Assembly: GCA_005878995.1 (NCBI GenBank)
Contig: VBME01000132.1
Location: forward strand, 1 to 5,859
Direction of reading: 5' to 3'
DNA: 5,859 bases
Source: Methanobacteriota archaeon
Lineage (GTDB): Archaea; Thermoplasmatota; Thermoplasmata; RBG-16-68-12
Shown here: in pieces, positions 5,310-5,859 of the stretch
Numbering within the stretch: position 1 is the stretch's first letter
How the letters are laid out: each line of letters begins with the position of its first letter
Notes under the pieces: generated by a model
The model's database searches: none
Told to the model about the DNA's origin: nothing
Seen by the model: only the letters and a program-made list of their open reading frames with translations
Position numbers and translations under genes: made by a program

Positions 5310-5859
5310 TCACGACTTCCGCGTTTCCACTTCGGCGAGCCACTTCCGCACTTCGTCCACCGCACCGGGATCTTCGAGCGTCGTCGTGTCGCCGATTTCC
5401 TGGCCGGAGACGAGGGACCGGATCACGCGGCGCATGATCTTCCCGCTCCGGGTCTTCGGCAGCTTGTCCGTGATGTACAGTCCCTCGGGGGCGGCGATCG
5501 CCCCGATTTCTCGCCGGACGTGTTCCCGCAACTCCTGCCTCAGCGAATCGGACCCGGCCTCGCCTCCCTTCAGGACGACGTAGGCAATTAGGACCTGGCC
5601 TTTGAGCGGATCCGGCCGTCCCACGACGGCGGCCTCCGCGACCTTCGGATGGCTCACCAGGGCGGACTCGACCTCCATCGTGCCGATCCGGTGGCCGGCG
5701 ACGTTGATCACGTCGTCGATGCGGCCCATGAGCCAGAAGCAGCCGTCCTCGTCGACCCGCGCGCCATCGCCCGTGAAGTATTTTCCGGGAATCTGGGACC
5801 AGTATACCTGCTGGTACCGTGCCGAATCCTTGTACAACGTCGTCAACATCGCGGGCCAT
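5310..5859 (-). CDS. acs: Acetyl-CoA synthetase, AMP-forming, C-terminal part (5' end beyond the window)
   Basis: This enzyme makes acetyl-CoA from acetate, ATP and CoA through acetyl-AMP and so feeds acetate into the TCA cycle. The window holds the last 182 residues of a protein usually about 630-670 long. The reading frame runs off the right edge (WPAM before LTTLYKD). Visible motifs are [21 protein letters not shown] with the ribose-binding Asp region, [16 protein letters not shown] (the A8 hinge, around which the C-terminal lid rotates), and [30 protein letters not shown] also appears; its last Lys (codon 5441-5439) is the adenylation-active residue that is acetylated in characterised Acs enzymes. 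The wording matches acetyl-CoA rather than longer acyl-CoA synthetases, although propionyl-CoA synthetase is a minor alternative. It converges on the Asp-box gene, leaving 33 bases between the two stop codons. Confidence 0.93.
   Translation of the reverse strand, partial: WPAMLTTLYKDSARYQQVYWSQIPGKYFTGDGARVDEDGCFWLMGRIDDVINVAGHRIGTMEVESALVSHPKVAEAAVVGRPDPLKGQVLIAYVVLKGGEAGSDSLRQELREHVRREIGAIAAPEGLYITDKLPKTRSGKIMRRVIRSLVSGQEIGDTTTLEDPGAVDEVRKWLAEVETRKS

Overview
The window is GC-rich chromosomal DNA, densely coding, and it reads best as an archaeon. A Thermoplasmatota-like lineage is my best guess (moderate to low confidence). The case rests on three points: the gene starts at 2207 and 3873 lack a clear ribosome binding site and look leaderless; the same short purine-rich/CAAGT element lies about 25-38 bases upstream of both; and the Acs and SdhAB sequences fit an aerobic or facultative acetate-using heterotroph. 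A GC-rich bacterium is not excluded, because no rRNA or other marker is present.

Left part (1-2098, minus strand): two genes of a succinate dehydrogenase/fumarate reductase (complex II) operon. The flavoprotein gene (2098-509) is followed after one base by the iron-sulfur subunit gene (507 to the left edge, cut off by the window). Both proteins resemble the FrdA/FrdB branch. The flavoprotein starts abruptly at its FAD-linking His motif. The N-terminal Rossmann segment of about 40 residues that every family member needs is missing, and no frame upstream encodes it.

Middle part (2099-5276, plus strand): a divergent intergenic region of about 108 bases, then an ABC-2-type transporter made of an ATPase (2207-3091) and an overlapping six-helix permease (3072-3815). 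After 57 bases comes a secreted or membrane-anchored Asp-box (BNR) beta-propeller protein (3873-5276). The ATPase and permease surely work together as an exporter or membrane-remodelling pump of unknown substrate. The propeller protein has its own promoter-like element, and a functional link to the transporter is only suggested by position.

Right part (5310-5859, minus strand): the C-terminal 182 residues of an AMP-forming acetyl-CoA synthetase, convergent with the propeller gene across 33 bases. Acetyl-CoA synthetase and complex II fit together in acetate assimilation through the TCA cycle. The three-gene plus-strand block lies between these two minus-strand metabolic genes, and its left border coincides with the loss of the sdhA 5' end. 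That points to an insertion, a rearrangement or an assembly junction near position 2100. No RNA genes, CRISPR arrays, insertion sequences or gene-free stretches over 300 bases were seen. I did not find a convincing new multi-gene system. The truncated flavoprotein junction and the cysteine-paired propeller protein are the points most worth a second look.
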